Assembly (NCBI GenBank): GCA_036346255.1 | Contig: CM070628.1 | Span: 21,529,840-21,593,839, forward strand | Length of the DNA: 64,000 nt | Direction of reading: 5' to 3' | From: Ampelocalamus luodianensis | Taxonomy: Eukaryota > Streptophyta > Magnoliopsida > Poales > Poaceae | Part shown: piece by piece, positions 43,134 through 56,589 of the stretch | How positions within the stretch are numbered: the first letter of the stretch is position 1 | Layout of the letters: each line of letters starts with the position of its first letter | Translations under genes and position numbers: made by a program | Notes under the pieces: model-generated | Seen by the model: the letters and a program-made list of their open reading frames with translations, nothing else | The model's database searches: none | Told to the model about the DNA's origin: nothing

Positions 43134-46100
43134 TGTCGAACCCGGGAGCGAAGGATCCCGAATTCTCTGTGTTCAAACACCAGTCCAGGATTTCCAGTGT
43201 ACACAGTTTCACAAAAATGAATATCACATTCATATCACGAAAACGTAAATGGCATTAAATAAATAACTGGTTTAATACAAATAAGTCTGAATAATAATAT
43301 CAAATGTAAATGATAAACACAGCAGAAACAACATAATAGTGGAAGCCACACGATGCGCCACAGGCAATCGTGCGGTCGAAGGCCTACTCGTCCGGTCCTC
43401 ACCACAAGATAGCGATCTTCTCGAATAAGATTTATTCAGCAGAGTGAGCACTACTACCGTGCTGCAAGTCACACCCAATATTGAATTTAAATGCATGCAT
43501 AAGGAAACAAGTGAGTATGGCAGGGGTTATTTTTGCATAAACAATATTTTCAGTTTGAATAAGTATAGTAGTTTCTAAGGCAATTTTATACTATGGATAA
43601 AATCATATTTTGAAATGACCATGATATAATGTGGATAACCTCCAAGGATAAAGTGAAGGATCCCCTCCTAACACTTGGCTTCCCGCCCAAATTTTCATAA
43701 GGATTAGCCATCCTCAACATTAAATAAAGCATTTAAAAACCAAAAATAATTCTAACTTTAAGTGGCCCTGCTAGCATGTCCATGACCGCGGACGCGGCTA
43801 TTCGAATAGTTTCTACTCTGCAGAGTTGGTACAACTTTACCCACACGAGGTGATATGCTCGTTATGTCGGCCAATTCACGCTTAGTAGGCGTGTGGTGAG
43901 CAATTACCATGAGGCCTTTACAATGTTTTATCCTAGTACATTCATGCCCGCTAAGGTTTCGCCTTTGGGTGGACCGTCCTCGGAAGCCCCTCTTGCGCCA
44001 AGTGGGAATAAAGCGTCTAACCGACACCCACAAAATCACATGACATAAATATACTAGGACATCACAAATTAGTTAGCCAAATCCTGCCCATACAGGACAT
44101 GTGGTGATGCGTTATGGCATAGCAATAAGCGGCTCAAAGACCGGTCCTCAATTGACTTAGGCGTCATTCCTACAACCCATGGGCCTTGATCTTAACGGAT
44201 CAAACCCGTGCAAACCTCTGCACCCACCATTCCGACCATTTCGCCCAAGTCCAAACCCATTTTGATTTTATTTTGAATAAAACTTCATTTTTAAACTCAT
44301 GTGGTAAGACAATACCACCATGTCAAGTTTGAAAACAGTTTGTAGAAATCAGTGTAAACCCTCCCAAATTCTCAAATGTGGACTAAGCTTGGCTAAGCAT
44401 ATATTTGAATTTTGGTAATATCTTGCCTATGGTATCAAGGTAGTCGAGATACAACATTCAAATTTGGCCATACAATAACATATGGAATTAACTATATGTA
44501 AAACAGGATATTAAAATATTTATAACAACATATGCATGCAATAAGGAATTTAAAAACTGAAAATAACTTAAAATAATAGGGGCAATATGGTCAATGGTGT
44601 AACTTGCCTTGGTCGATGTCTTGAAATTCTAAATCTTCAGTTTGATCGAACTCTCCGGAGTCGTCGAATTCTATCTGTAAAATCGACAAATTCAATAAGC
44701 AAATTCAAATAAATTCAAAACATAGTTCAAAATAACTCCAAATTGACATATTTTGGTTTAGTTAGCTAGATTATAATTTTATATAAATTTTGCAATTTGA
44801 ATCACCCAATTTGGAGTTCATATGCAAAAGTTATGAATTTTTGAAGTTTATATCTAAATCTGAAATTTTATTGAATTTCCAGAATTATTTTCCTCACGAA
44901 AATCCATTTATTGCGCAATGATTACATCAGCTACAGTAATTCGGAAAATAAAAGATTTTTAAAAGTATTCGACAAGTGGGCCCCATGAGTCGGTGACTCG
45001 CCCATGTGGACCAAGTCCATCGAGCTTTGGGGCGGCGGGCGCGGTGGACCATGCCGCGTGTGCGTGTGCGTGGAGTCTTGACATGGCGCCACGCGGCCGT
45101 GTTCTTGAGATGGCGCCGGTGGTGCCACGGTGGCGACCCACGTCGGCAGCGACGGCAAAAGTGTCGGCGCGGCCGACAGCGGCGGCGGCGGAGGTTCACC
45201 GTGGCGAGTGGTATCAACACGTAGCCACGATTATTGCGAACATGATGGTACACGAATTGCGCACGGATGGCGGCGGTGGTGGCGGAATTGGTGCGGAGCG
45301 GAGGAAGAAGCACGGTGGTTGCCGGCGAGGGTGACCAGAAGGTGTTAGAGGCAAAGAAGAGGTGCGCGAGAAGCTCGGTGATGGGGAAGTCGTTGGTGTG
45401 GTCCACGGCGGTGGCGTTGCCGGCGGTGGAGCGCCGTGGTTTCTCACGAGCGTAGCAAAACCTAAAACAAGAATTGCGGCGGTGTTGATGGGAGAGGGAA
45501 GGAATGAGTGATGGCTTTGAGTTGAGTGAAGGAAGGGCACAGGGCTTCCTTTTATAGGCGTCGGGAGCTGCGGGCGGCGTGGAGGAGGTGGGGGTCGTCT
45601 GCGGCGGTTGCGGCGTTGGCGAAAGCCGTCCGGAGAAGAGGAAGAACATGGGGAAATGCGGCGGTGGTGGATGCGATGCGTGCACACGTCTGCGAATAGG
45701 TTGGGGCGGTTGAGATTAGGCGTTAGCGAGCTCGGCGCGTCGCGAAAATGGCGAGGCGGTACATTGCGGCGTGAGGAGGAAGAAGAGGCGAGGAAGACGG
45801 CGACTTCGGAATCGTCCGATTCGATCGAGACGGTTGATAACGATGGAATGAAGCGATGCGTTGAGATTGAGGCACGGTAGTTGGATTTTGATCCAACGGT
45901 GGAAATTAGATCGCATGCGAATCGGTAAGTGATTCTCGGCGCGGCCGTTGGATTAAGATCGCACGGCTCACATTGTTTATAACATTCGGACGTGCGATGA
46001 TTGTAAAAGATCGACCGTCGGTTATGCGATCGGCGGTGGAGATCGGAAGGAGTGCGTGTGCGTGGCGGCGTGCGTTGGATTAAGATCAGCGATGGATGAG

Positions 46101-46465
46101 AGGTGAGAGAGAGGTGCGAGCGGTGTTGGCCGAGGCGGGCATGGAGGGAATTTGGGCGGAGCCTTTGGGTTTGGCCCAAACACTTAGAAGGATTTTCTTT
46201 TGCTTTTCTATTTGTTTTAATTACATTAATTCATAATAGCTTTAGAAAATAGCAAAATACTTCCAAAATTATGGAAAAATTCACAGAAATTCCCATACTC
46301 ATTCTGGACTTAATGAAATTATTTCCAACTTTATGTTGGTTTTTAATTTTGCTAATAAATTTGTTTTAGATTTAAAATATTTATAAAAGCTTTTGAAAAT
46401 TCGGGAAAAACCACAAACATAAATAAACTTTTAAATTTTCTTGAAATTGAAATTTGGGTCATACA
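43134..46465 (-). mobile_element. chromovirus (Tekay/Del-like) 3' LTR, 3.3 kb
   Basis: On the minus strand it runs from TGTATGACCC (46465) to GTTCGACA (43134), TG...CA ends. Its first 330 bp on the plus strand match 51819-52148. It contains the conserved block with CTATTCGAATAG at 43798-43809. The GC-rich section at 45000-46150 holds long open frames that I do not regard as genes. Confidence 0.8.
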
Positions 46466-46468
46466 AAC

Positions 46469-49400
46469 CTACCTTAAGGGAATCTCGGCCAGAGATTGTG
46501 GATTGGTCAACAAAGAGATCGGGATAGTTGGTCTTGAGGTCTTCTTCTTTTCCCATGTGACTTCACTTTCGGTGATGACTCCACTGTACCTTGTATGATC
46601 GATGATTACGCTTACGGTGACTCGCTCTGCGACATCCGGAATCTTGATTGGTCGCTCCACGTGGGTGAGATCTTCTCGAAGATCGAAACTTTCCAAGAAG
46701 GTATGGTCTTACGCGCTTGCAAGCATTTCCTCAAGCCAGGATACATGGAAGACATCGTGCCTGGTGACAAGGCTTACGGTAGCTCAGGTGATATGCCACT
46801 TCACCTCTTTTGGCTAGAATTTTGTATGGCCCCACAAATGCAGGTGCGAGTTTTCCTTTTGTTCGGAATCTTCTTACTCCTCAGGTGGGTGACCTGAGAT
46901 AGACCAAGGCTCCTACCTCAAAGTTTAGATCCCTCAACTGATTGTCGGCATAACTCTTTGTCGGGTTTGTGCCACTTTCAAATGTTCCCTTATAGCTTTG
47001 ACCTTACTTTTTCGCCTCTTTGATTATCTCGGTCCAAAGAGTGATGCTCTCCTACTTCATCCCACGAAGTGGAGTTCTCGCATTTTCTCGCCATACAATG
47101 CTTCAAAAGGAGCCATTTGCAAACTAGCTTGATAGCTATTGTTATACGAGAGTGCATCGGCAAATTCTTGTCCCAACTTTGTCCAAATTCGAGGCCGGGC
47201 TCGGAACATATCTTGAGGACTTGATTGGTGCGTTAGTCGACTATCTGTTTGAGGATGATAGGTGTCTTGAAGTTGAGTGCAGTGCCTAAGGCTTCATGCA
47301 TCTGCGTAATCTTGATGTAAATCGAGAACCTCATCGGACACGATTTTCTTGGGTACCCGTGTAGACAAACAATCCTAGCCACATATAACTCGCCAATTGG
47401 CCATACGTATGTAGTCTTGACGGGGATGAAATGAGCCACTTTGGTCAACGGTCAATTATTACCCAAATAGAATCATATCTGATTGGGTCTAGGAAGTCCA
47501 GATGATGAAGTCCATGCCAATCTCTTCCCACTTCCATTACGGAATCGGTAGTGTTTGCAACAATCGGTGGTCTCGATGTTACTGTCTTAACCGTGACACA
47601 CATCACGGCGAGCGGCGAACTCGGCAATTTCGCTTCATGCCGACCCACCAAGATTTCTCCTTGGATCTGGTACATCTTGGTGCTGGGGTGAATGGGTAAG
47701 GCGTTTCATGAGCCTCCTTGAGAATTGATTGTTTTAACTCCTGGCTGTTAGGTACACAAATGCGGTTCCCAAACCACACAGTTCCTTGTTCATCTTGTGA
47801 ATCACGGAGCCTTGCCTCTTCGCATATTCTTCTTGATCTCCTTGATGTCATCATCTTCTAGTTGTTTTTCTCTCGATCGACTTTGAAGAGTCGGTTGTAC
47901 TTCCAAAGCATTCACACGACCTTGGTGATAATCTCCAAGTTTAGGCAGCTTAAATTCTTCATGTAGTTCTCGGTGTTCCTTACGCACCATCATGGTATTG
48001 CAATAGGCCTTTACTCGCTCAGGGCATCCGCAACTACATTTGCTTTGCACAGGTGATAATGGATTCCAAGGTCATAATCCTTTATCAACTCTAGCCATCT
48101 TCTCTGCCAAAGGTTTAATTTCACTGTGTGAATATATACTTGGACTCTTGTGATCCGTGAAAATCTCACAGTGATTACCAATGAGATAATGCCGCGAGAT
48201 CTTCAAGGCATGCACAATCATTGCTAACTCGGATCATGGGTTGGATAATTCCCTTCATGTGGCCTCAAGCACTTTGGATGCATAGCTACTACCTTGCCTT
48301 CTGCATCAATACGCATCCGAGACCTTGACGGGATGCGTCGCGAAGATCTCGAAATCTTTACGGATGTCGTAAAACTAACACAGTCTTGAGACTAATCTCC
48401 TCTTGAGTCTGAAAACTTTCTTCACAAGCATCTGTCCAATCAAATTTCTTCTCCTTCTTGAAGTTGAGTCATGGGTCTTGCAATCTTAGAGAATTTTCTA
48501 TAAACTGCGGTAGTAACCCGCTAGTCCAAGGAAACTTCTCACTTGGTGGTATCTGTCCCGGGTTGCTTCCAATCGTCACGGCTTCAACCTTGGTAGGATC
48601 TCTGCGATTCCTCCCGCGACACAATATGTCCAAGGAAAGCCACTTGACTTAGCCAAAATTCACTTTTGCTGAATTTAGCATAAAACTGATGTTCTCGGAG
48701 CTTGTCCAGTATCATCCTGATATGCTTCTCATGTTCCTCTTCATCCTTCGAGTAGATGAGAATGTCATCGATGAAAACAACCACAAACTTATCCAAAAAT
48801 TCCATGAACACTTTGTTCATCATATTCATGAAGTAAGCGAGGCGTTCGTCAAACGAAAGACATCACAGTAAGCTAAATACCCATATCCGGTGGTGAAGGT
48901 CGTCTTGAATATCTTCAGTGCGATCTTTAGTTGGTGATAGCGGATCTCAAATCAATCTTGAAAAGACACTTGCTCCTTTGGTGATCAAGCAGATCATCTA
49001 TCACGGTAAAGGATATTTGTTCTTGATCGTCACCTCATTGAGTGATCTGTAATCAACACACATCCTCATGCTATTGTCCTTTTTCTTGACGAACAGCACT
49101 GGTGCTCCCCAAGGTGATGAACTGGGTGGATGTAACCTCGCTTGCGCTTCTTCAATCTGTTTCTTCAATTCCGCTAACTCATTAGCCGGCATTCTATAGG
49201 GTCGCCGATATTGGAGCCGTCCGGGACTAAGTCAATTAAGAACATGACGCGTCCGATCCGGTGGCATGCCGTAATTCATCGGAAAGACATCAAAGATATT
49301 CTCGGACTACGGTATGTCTTCAAGTTTCACTTCCTTCATCTTGGTGAGGATAGAACTTCCATTGGTGCGAGTCTTGGGTTTGAACTCAATGAAATTCCTT

Positions 49401-50880
49401 CTCCATTTGTGAGAGTGATAGACCTATTGCGCATCTATTTGTCCATGATTCTTGGCTAACGGTCCATTCCAGAATAACGTCGGACCTTGGGAATGCAAGA
49501 CTATCAAGTCCGCTAGGAAGGATACTCCGGATATTTCAAGGGTGAGGTTCGGGCATAAAGAACTAGTTCTCATTTCGAGCCGGGAATGGATTATCATGGG
49601 ATTTGCTAAGGAAGATATTGGTAACCCATTTTTGCCCACAAATTTATTTGACATGAAAGAATGCGGCTCGGAATCAAATAGCACCAAGCTGTATTGAATT
49701 GACAAGAAACATACCAAGCACAACATCCAGTCTTGCTCGGCTTCTCGGCCGTGGCGTGGTTCACGTCCCTTGATGAACTGGCTTTGACGGCTTTGCGGTC
49801 TGCCGATGGGTGTGGCTCTGGTCTTGAGTTGGAAGACGCCACGCCTTGCTTCTTGGGACATCTGTTGGCATAGTGGCTTGTTTCATTGCATCGAAGCAGT
49901 CCTCCTGCGCACTGAGGCGGAGCTCTTCACAAATTGTCCTCCGGTTGATGCGCCGCGAAGTTGGAGGTGTTAGGGCGCCGATTCTGCAGGGGCTCTGGAT
50001 GTGGAAGATCGAACTTCCCACGCCGCGTGGGCGCGTCGAATGAAACGAGGCTTGGGAAAGCCTCCTGCGTTGAACTCGGCGCCATCCTCCGCTGCGGTTC
50101 TCCATCTCGTGATGCTTGGCCTCTGGCGGATCGCCTTGTCCACCAACCGTTGGAAGTCGGTGAAGTTCGGGAGATGAGTTGGGCGCAGAGATATCGTCGT
50201 TGAGTCCTCTAGGAACCTTTCTTGTCGTTCTTCATCTCGGGCCACATGAGCGAGGGCATAGCGAGCTAGCTGGTTGAAACGGTGGAGATACTCGCTCACC
50301 GAGCGATTGCCTTGGTGGAGTGCATGAAACTCCTTCTTCTTGATGTCATCATGCCGCGAGGATGTGGGCATGACTAAGGCTCACAAACTCGTCCCACGAG
50401 ATGGCCTGGGCATTGGCGTGGGAGATGCAGAAATTGTCCCACCATTCTGAGGCCGGTCCATTGAGCTGATGAGTTGCGAACAGAACCCTCTCGCGATTCG
50501 TGCATTGCGCGATGTCCAGTTTCTTTCCGATGGCACGAAGCCAATCGTCGCATCCATCGGCTCGGCTGCTTGGAGAATGTCGGAGGACGATACGCATGAA
50601 CTCCGACATGGTCACGCTACCGGAAAGGTGTGCGGTGCACGAGTTGCGCGGTAGCCGCCGCTGTTCGGTTGTTACGAGCGTTGTTGAGCGATCGAGCCAA
50701 CAATTCAATAAGGTGAGTTTGATTGGCCATCATCCGCTGCCAATCTGGTCCGCTTCTTGGTGGTGGGGAGGTTCTTTGAACATGCCGCTCATGGTTGTCA
50801 GTATTCCATTGCTCGACCACCGGATCTTTGCCATTTCTGTGTATGTGTTCACCATCCGCTTGAATTTTCCATTGATTTAG
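46469..50880 (-). pseudogene. chromovirus gag-pol, heavily frameshifted
   Basis: Order on the minus strand fits a chromovirus. Gag: 50820-49970, with MANQTHLIELLARSLNN, ASEWWDNF and NRSVSEYLHRFNQLARYA. A CCHC knuckle near 49890 is broken at its second Cys-containing codons. Protease: about 49690, FDS followed by PHSFMS. Reverse transcriptase: 49192-48584, with MPANELAELKKQIEEAQARL, WGAPVLFVKKKD, VDYRSLNEVTIKNKYPLP and FIDDILIYSK. RNase H is only in scraps. Integrase: 47850-47233, with MTKVAHFIPVKTTY. A chromodomain-like SEVTWEK lies at about 46600. Frames change every few hundred bases, often at places where CAG or CTG would be expected (see findings). Confidence 0.8.
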
Positions 50881-51796
50881 GAAAGGGAAGAAAATGTTGC
50901 ACTAAGGGGAAGTAAATTTATATTAGCCCAAAAAGCACACCAATACAAGACAAAGAATCCAAATTTCTTTTTCAAAGTAGTTCTTTAAATTTGATTATGG
51001 CTACCACAAAAGTTAGTAGCTCATAATTCGCATTAATCGAATAACTAGGAAAGTAAACATCTAAAATGGTGGAAGTAAAACATCTATGGGGTGGATGGGG
51101 TGTAGTCGGGAGTTGCGGTCTTTGCCTTGGCCCTTTTTGTACAGAGCCAATTCAAACCTGCGCCTTCGCCTCTCCTCTGCGGCCTCTAGCCTCCCCGAAC
51201 GAGATCTGACTCGTCGGTGGTGTTGCCATAGGCGAATCCATCGCCTTGGCTAACTCCACAGTGGGTGATCTCCGGCATATCCTCATTCTCGATCGAAATG
51301 AAGGCCTTTGCCTAGCCGAGTGGGGATGTGCATGGGATAGTCTTGGAATGCGATCCGAAAATGGGCGTCGTAGGTGTAGCGAAGTCGCGCGACGGCTTCT
51401 CTTGCCGCATCTTGGATGCCGCCTCGAAGTCTCCAGACGCATTGGGCGTCGAAGATGTGGAAGGATGTATCCGCGCTAAGTTAGAGTAGAGGATAACCTC
51501 CACTCTCCGCGCTCTGCTGTCCCACGATATACTTGTATCCTTGGTATGTGGGTCTCTTCGTGAAACTCGAGATGTCGTGCATCATCTTCCATAGGATATC
51601 GCGCCATTCTCCAACGAGACTCCATGGGAGATACTGGTCGATCTCTCGGCCATCTACAATTTTAGAAAGGACAAAAGTTTAGAAATCTTTTTAATAGAAA
51701 GGAAGAGTAAGACTGGAAGGCAGTTAAATAGTTTGTAAATTTTTGAAAAATAGTCCTTAATGGTTTTACCAATTCTACCGTGGGCCATGACCTCGA
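50881..51796 (-). other. chromovirus leader and upstream internal region
   Basis: Between the gag start and the primer site; open frames such as 51152-51479 overlap on both strands and show no domain. Confidence 0.45.
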
Positions 51797-51802
51797 TCGA
51801 TA

Positions 51803-51815
51803 TGGCTCGATACCA
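51803..51815 (-). other. primer-binding site of the minus-strand chromovirus
   Basis: The minus strand reads TGGTATCGAGCCA directly inside the 5' LTR: the initiator-Met site TGGTATCAGAGCCA with one base missing from the CAG. Confidence 0.75.
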
Positions 51816-51818
51816 CTT

Positions 51819-52148
51819 TGTCGAACCCGGAGCGAAGGATCCCGAATTCTCGTGTTCAAACACTACCCAGATTTCCAGGTGTACAGTTTCACAAAATGAA
51901 TATCACATTCATATCACGAAACGTAAATGGCATTAAATAAATAAGCTATTTAATACAAATAAGTCGAATAATAATATCAAATGTCAAATGATAAACACAG
52001 CAGAAACAACATAATAGTGGAAGCCACGATGCGCCCACGTGGCAATCGCCCTGGTCGGAAGGCCTACTCGTCCGGTCCTCACCGTCAAGATAGCATCTTC
52101 TCCGAATAAGATTTATTCAAAGAAGAGTGAGCACTACTCTCAGAATGA
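51819..52148 (-). mobile_element. chromovirus 5' LTR, first 330 bp (3' end of the LTR)
   Basis: Aligns with 43134-43462 along its whole length (GTCGAACCCG, GAATATCACATTCATATCACG, AAACACAGCAGAAACAACAT). It stops after GAGCACTACT, where the plus-strand chromovirus begins; the rest of the LTR should lie beyond that element, outside the window. Confidence 0.8.
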
Positions 52149-55100
52149 CCCTAACTTAGGGTTTGTATTTCAAATGTAAAATTTTGAGGAGAAATAAAAC
52201 TTTTGTTGTCTCTTCAAATCATTTGAAAGTTTCTACAATTTTCCCTAGCAATTTCCAATTTTAGAATTTAATTCTTGTGATTGGAAATTGTTGTTATCAG
52301 ATTCTTAGCTTTCAAACTTGTGATCATCCTCTGAAATTATTTTTCCTATCATCTTGATCATCCTGTCTACCTCCCTGAATTATTTCACAATTTTAGATTT
52401 TATTTGCTATTTCAAATGGCCAAGTCAAACTAGTTGGAAATCTGGTCAAACCCTAGGTCAGCATGCTTGTGAATTTTCTGCAGAACTTCTCAGTGCATAA
52501 AAGTTCTGGAAAATTTATGAAATGTTTCTCTCTGTCTCTAGTAGCTACTATAAAAATTTCGGAATTTTTGGAGCTCAGGAGCTACCTCTAAAATTCCCAA
52601 ACCTTCTCTGTCTTTTAAATCAAATTCTAAAAATCTTGTTCTGCCCGAACCCAACCTCGTGCTCGAGTCCGACTTCACACTTGACTCGGTCGCACCGCCT
52701 AATCGCACCGCACGAGTCCAAGCGATCGTGACCGTCCGATGCAAATCGAGCGATCCACGTCGCGTCGCGCAACCGACCGTCCGAATGCATACACCAATCT
52801 CGGTAGTCCATTTCGGATCCAACGGCCGGTGCGTTCTTGATCAAATCAAACCACCGGTTCGCATCGCCGTCGCCGCCGACATATGGGTCCCACTCGCCGA
52901 GTTCTTCCTCGCCGACTCACGCCTCCGGAGCTCGTGGCGATCGCGCATGCGTGCCACGCGCACTCGTCGCCGCCACGCCGGGGGCGCGTGTACGCCTCCG
53001 AGGATCGCCTGAAGTCCATCTACCTCATAGGGTCGTCCATTCCTTCTCGCAGCCATTCTTGCGCCCTCTCCGCCCATTTCTTAGCTTCGGCCGGAGAAAA
53101 ACTCGAGCGTGGCGCCGCCGTTTCTGAGCCGCCCTTGAGCCAGCGACCGCACCATCGTGTTCCTCTTGCCTCGCCGCCTCCATTTTGCCTATTCCGGGTC
53201 CTTGGCGTCCAGTAGATCACCAAGGGCGGTATCGTCGTCTCCGCCTCCGGCGATCTCGATCCCGTGAGCTCGTTTGCGACCTGGTGAGTTTCCAGCTCCG
53301 CCACCTAGTCCCTTAGGATCGCATTGATCCACTGAGTCTAACGGTGGGCTTGTTTCTGCCTTTTGTGCATCGTTGCGGGCGTGCGACCAATTCTTCTCCA
53401 AGCTCGGTTTTCCGCCGCCGTGGAAATTCCGGTCACCTCGGGCTTTCTTCGTCGGCGTTATCGTGTGCTTCTTGCTCCTGTTGTTGAGGCGAAGCTTAAG
53501 CACACCTTCCGGAGTCTTCTAGAAGTCCGTATCGCCTTCTCCGCGTGGACCGTGCTTTCTTCTCCGCCTCCGGTCGTCGTGAGCTCAACTCCGGTGACCA
53601 TCGGACCCCGCGTCGCCACCACTGGGTTCGCAAAGTCTCTGTGAACCCGAAGGTATCACTCACTCGTTTTGAAACTCACTGGTTTGCGTGATCCACTGCG
53701 CGGCCGCGCCGCCGTCCCCGTGCGCGCCGGTGAGCCGCCGGTGGAGTTAGTTTAACTCTAATCATGTCTAGTTTGAGTCTCTGACTTGTGGGCCCTGTTG
53801 GCTAATCACGCTTGGAGAATCTTTAATCCAACCGCTTTATTTCGCCTTGAGTCTCGTTATGTGGGCCTGGAATGTCGGTTAGGGTGCTGTAGTTTCCTTA
53901 ATCGCTTTCTCGATGGGAAGCGTATTTCTGTGAGGGTATGTTAGGTTCACTTTAGTAAGCCAAGACGTATTCTCGAATACGCCGACGCCGCCTTGCCGTG
54001 GCGAGTCGTGACTCGATCGGCGCCCTGCGCGCCCGCATGTCGATGGCGAGGGCTAGCTAGTGTGGGTGCGAAATGAAATGCGTGCATTTTAGATTTGAAA
54101 TGATTTAGCATTTCGGTTTATGTTTTCGTTGAATCGTTAATTCAATTAAACTTGTAAAATGCATAACTAATTCAATTTTTATCCAAATTGCATGAATCGA
54201 AAGGTTTGTTTATTTTCATTTCAAATGTATTATTTACTAAAATTAGTTTCATCCATGTCTCTGTAGCAAAAATCTGTTAATTAATAAAATGATGTCTTAT
54301 GTATCTTCTAGATTAGGAAATGCATATCCTTTCAATATTTGTCCAAATCCATGAAACCAATTTTGTAATTTGTCATTTTTAATGTACTAATTAATAGGAT
54401 AGGTTTTATACACTGCTTCTGTTCATGAAAATTTGTTAAGTAATTAACTAGTGTTTTGATGTGTTTTAGCTTAGGAAATTCATAGAAAATTCTTAATAAC
54501 TTAAAGTGAATTAGTTCTCTGCTTCAAATTTTGTTATATCATGCTTAGGCTCTTTGTGAAAAGTTTAGTGTGTTTTGTTGTTGTTGTATTGTTTGAGTTT
54601 GGTGGGTGTTATTCGCTTCTTATTCACTGCTTTGTTCAATCGTTAGATTCGATATTTGCGGCAACCACGAGAACGATCCTCCGCAACATATTGAGCAACA
54701 AAGAACCGTGCAAGCGCTTGATCATGTTTAATCCCAGATTTTAAAGATTAATATTTTGTTTCAAATTGTATGTATGCATTGCTTAATTTGTGTTAAAATT
54801 GATTAGTTAAATCGTGAGTTACATATCCTGTAGACAAAATATTGATCTCTACTACTGAGCCTAGGTTATTTGTTTGTGATTAGAGGTCATTGGATGATCT
54901 CTTGTCACTTAGTAGATCCGGTCAACTTGCTTAGACATGCTTAGCTATCGGTAGAATCAAGCAAGTTATCGACTTTGTCGGTAACCTTGATCACACAAAA
55001 TTTACTATAACTTCATGTTTTAGCATTTTTGCTATGTTTAATTGCAAAATTAAAAATGAAAACAAAAATGATTTAGACTTGGGCACAATGGTAAGACTGT

Positions 55101-56298
55101 GTGATCTGTTGGGTGTATTGAAAGGTGCCCAGTCGCTTAAGGACCGAAGTTACTTGCGCCACCAGATTGAGCATTTCGCGTGCTAACCACACTAGAGTAT
55201 ATGGGACCTCTCTTGACCTAGTACTTTGGCGTGTATTGGCTCCGGTCGCAGGAGGTCGCAGGAGGGATGGAGGTGGGAGCATGGTAGTTGTCCGAAAAGC
55301 TTTATCCCGAGTGGGTAGTTGTCTTTCGGCTTTACCATGTAAGCGTATGGATTTCATCCATACGAGCGGCTCGTAGTTAATACACAATATTGGAAAAAGT
55401 CTCGTAGGACTTAGCCGTACAAAGATACCTTCTAAGTGTGCTTTGGCTTAAAGGCGGTCAAGTGTGGGTACATTGGTACACCCTGCAGGTTAAAACTATT
55501 CGAATAGCCTCGTCCCAGGTTATGGACACGCTCGGATACGCCCGTAAGAACTAGACTACAACATTTAAATTAAAATTTGATGGGTGGTACAGAATCTGGA
55601 TTCGTGCTTATTGTTGTGGTGACTATTGGGATAGTCACTTCTAGGTTGTTTTATCTTTCGCTTTTGTTATTAATATTCGTGATCGTTATTTCAATCTTAA
55701 AATGAATTGCAAACTTGCCTTCAAACCGTATTACCTTATTGCAAGTAAAATTGGCTTTATGCAAATGAAACATATGGCCTCCACTGAGACAAGCCCGCAT
55801 GTAGCATATGAGCAGTGCGCTAGTTCACACGTCAGTCTTGCGTGTACAAAGACAATCTTTGTACTGTGTGCTTTGCTTAATGTTTTTGTTGCGAGAGGAA
55901 GAAGGTGAGCCTCGGGGCCTCCTTACGTGGAGTCAGGCCGCCCGTGGGTGACGACTAGGCTTGGCGGTCCGTCGGATGCCTTGTGGGTTGAAGGCACACT
56001 GATTGGCTTTGTTTATAGCCATCTTATGGCACTTTTGCTTCCGCTGTCGTTCTTGTTTATTTGTGTATCTTGGCCTGTCGGCCTTTATCTGTAATAACTC
56101 AACTATTTGTTTATCTTCCGTTTGGAAGTGTGGTGTTTGGACTCTATGTGTGGAATGGAGTTGATGTCTAATTTTGTACCGGGTGTATATCTTTGCTCGG
56201 GAAGTATACATATCTCGAGGATCAGTTTATTTGATTTGTGATGCTAGGACCAGGTGGTTGGTTAAGCATTACAAACCAAATAAACTGGGGTCCTCACA
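52149..56298 (+). mobile_element. chromovirus (Tekay-like) 5' LTR, about 4.15 kb
   Basis: Near-duplicate of 59875-64000. The first bases are altered (CCCTAACTTAGGG is shared; the preceding TGTAACAG of the 3' copy is not present). It ends ...TCCTCACA. The first 470 bp are AT-rich, the next 1.6 kb GC-rich. It contains CTATTCGAATAG at 55496-55507. Confidence 0.85.
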
Positions 56299-56302
56299 AA
56301 GT

Positions 56303-56316
56303 TGGTATCAGAGCCA
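56303..56316 (+). other. primer-binding site of the plus-strand chromovirus
   Basis: TGGTATCAGAGCCA four bases after the LTR end. Confidence 0.85.
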
Positions 56317-56589
56317 TTCTGACCGTAGTAACCCAAGCATAGTCGTCCTTAGGATATTTTGAAAGTCTTATTTTCAAATCATAAAAGGTTTATGAAAACC
56401 TAGGCAGATTCTCAGATTTTATTCCTTACCTATCTTAGCTTTCTACTCTCATCTTACTCTAATTTAAGTTTTGAAACTTGGTTTCTCTCTTCACCTTTCA
56501 AAAGATAGTTACTACCGGTGGAATTAGTTTGGGAGTGGTCATCCACCGACTGTAAGATGATCCGAAGCCCGAGTGCGGCGGTGCCGAGT

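Noticed and set aside
44927..46179. Minus-strand open frames of 252 and 321 codons
   Set aside because: They overlap each other, lie entirely in the GC-rich part of a chromovirus LTR and show Pro/Arg/Ser-rich sequence without any motif.
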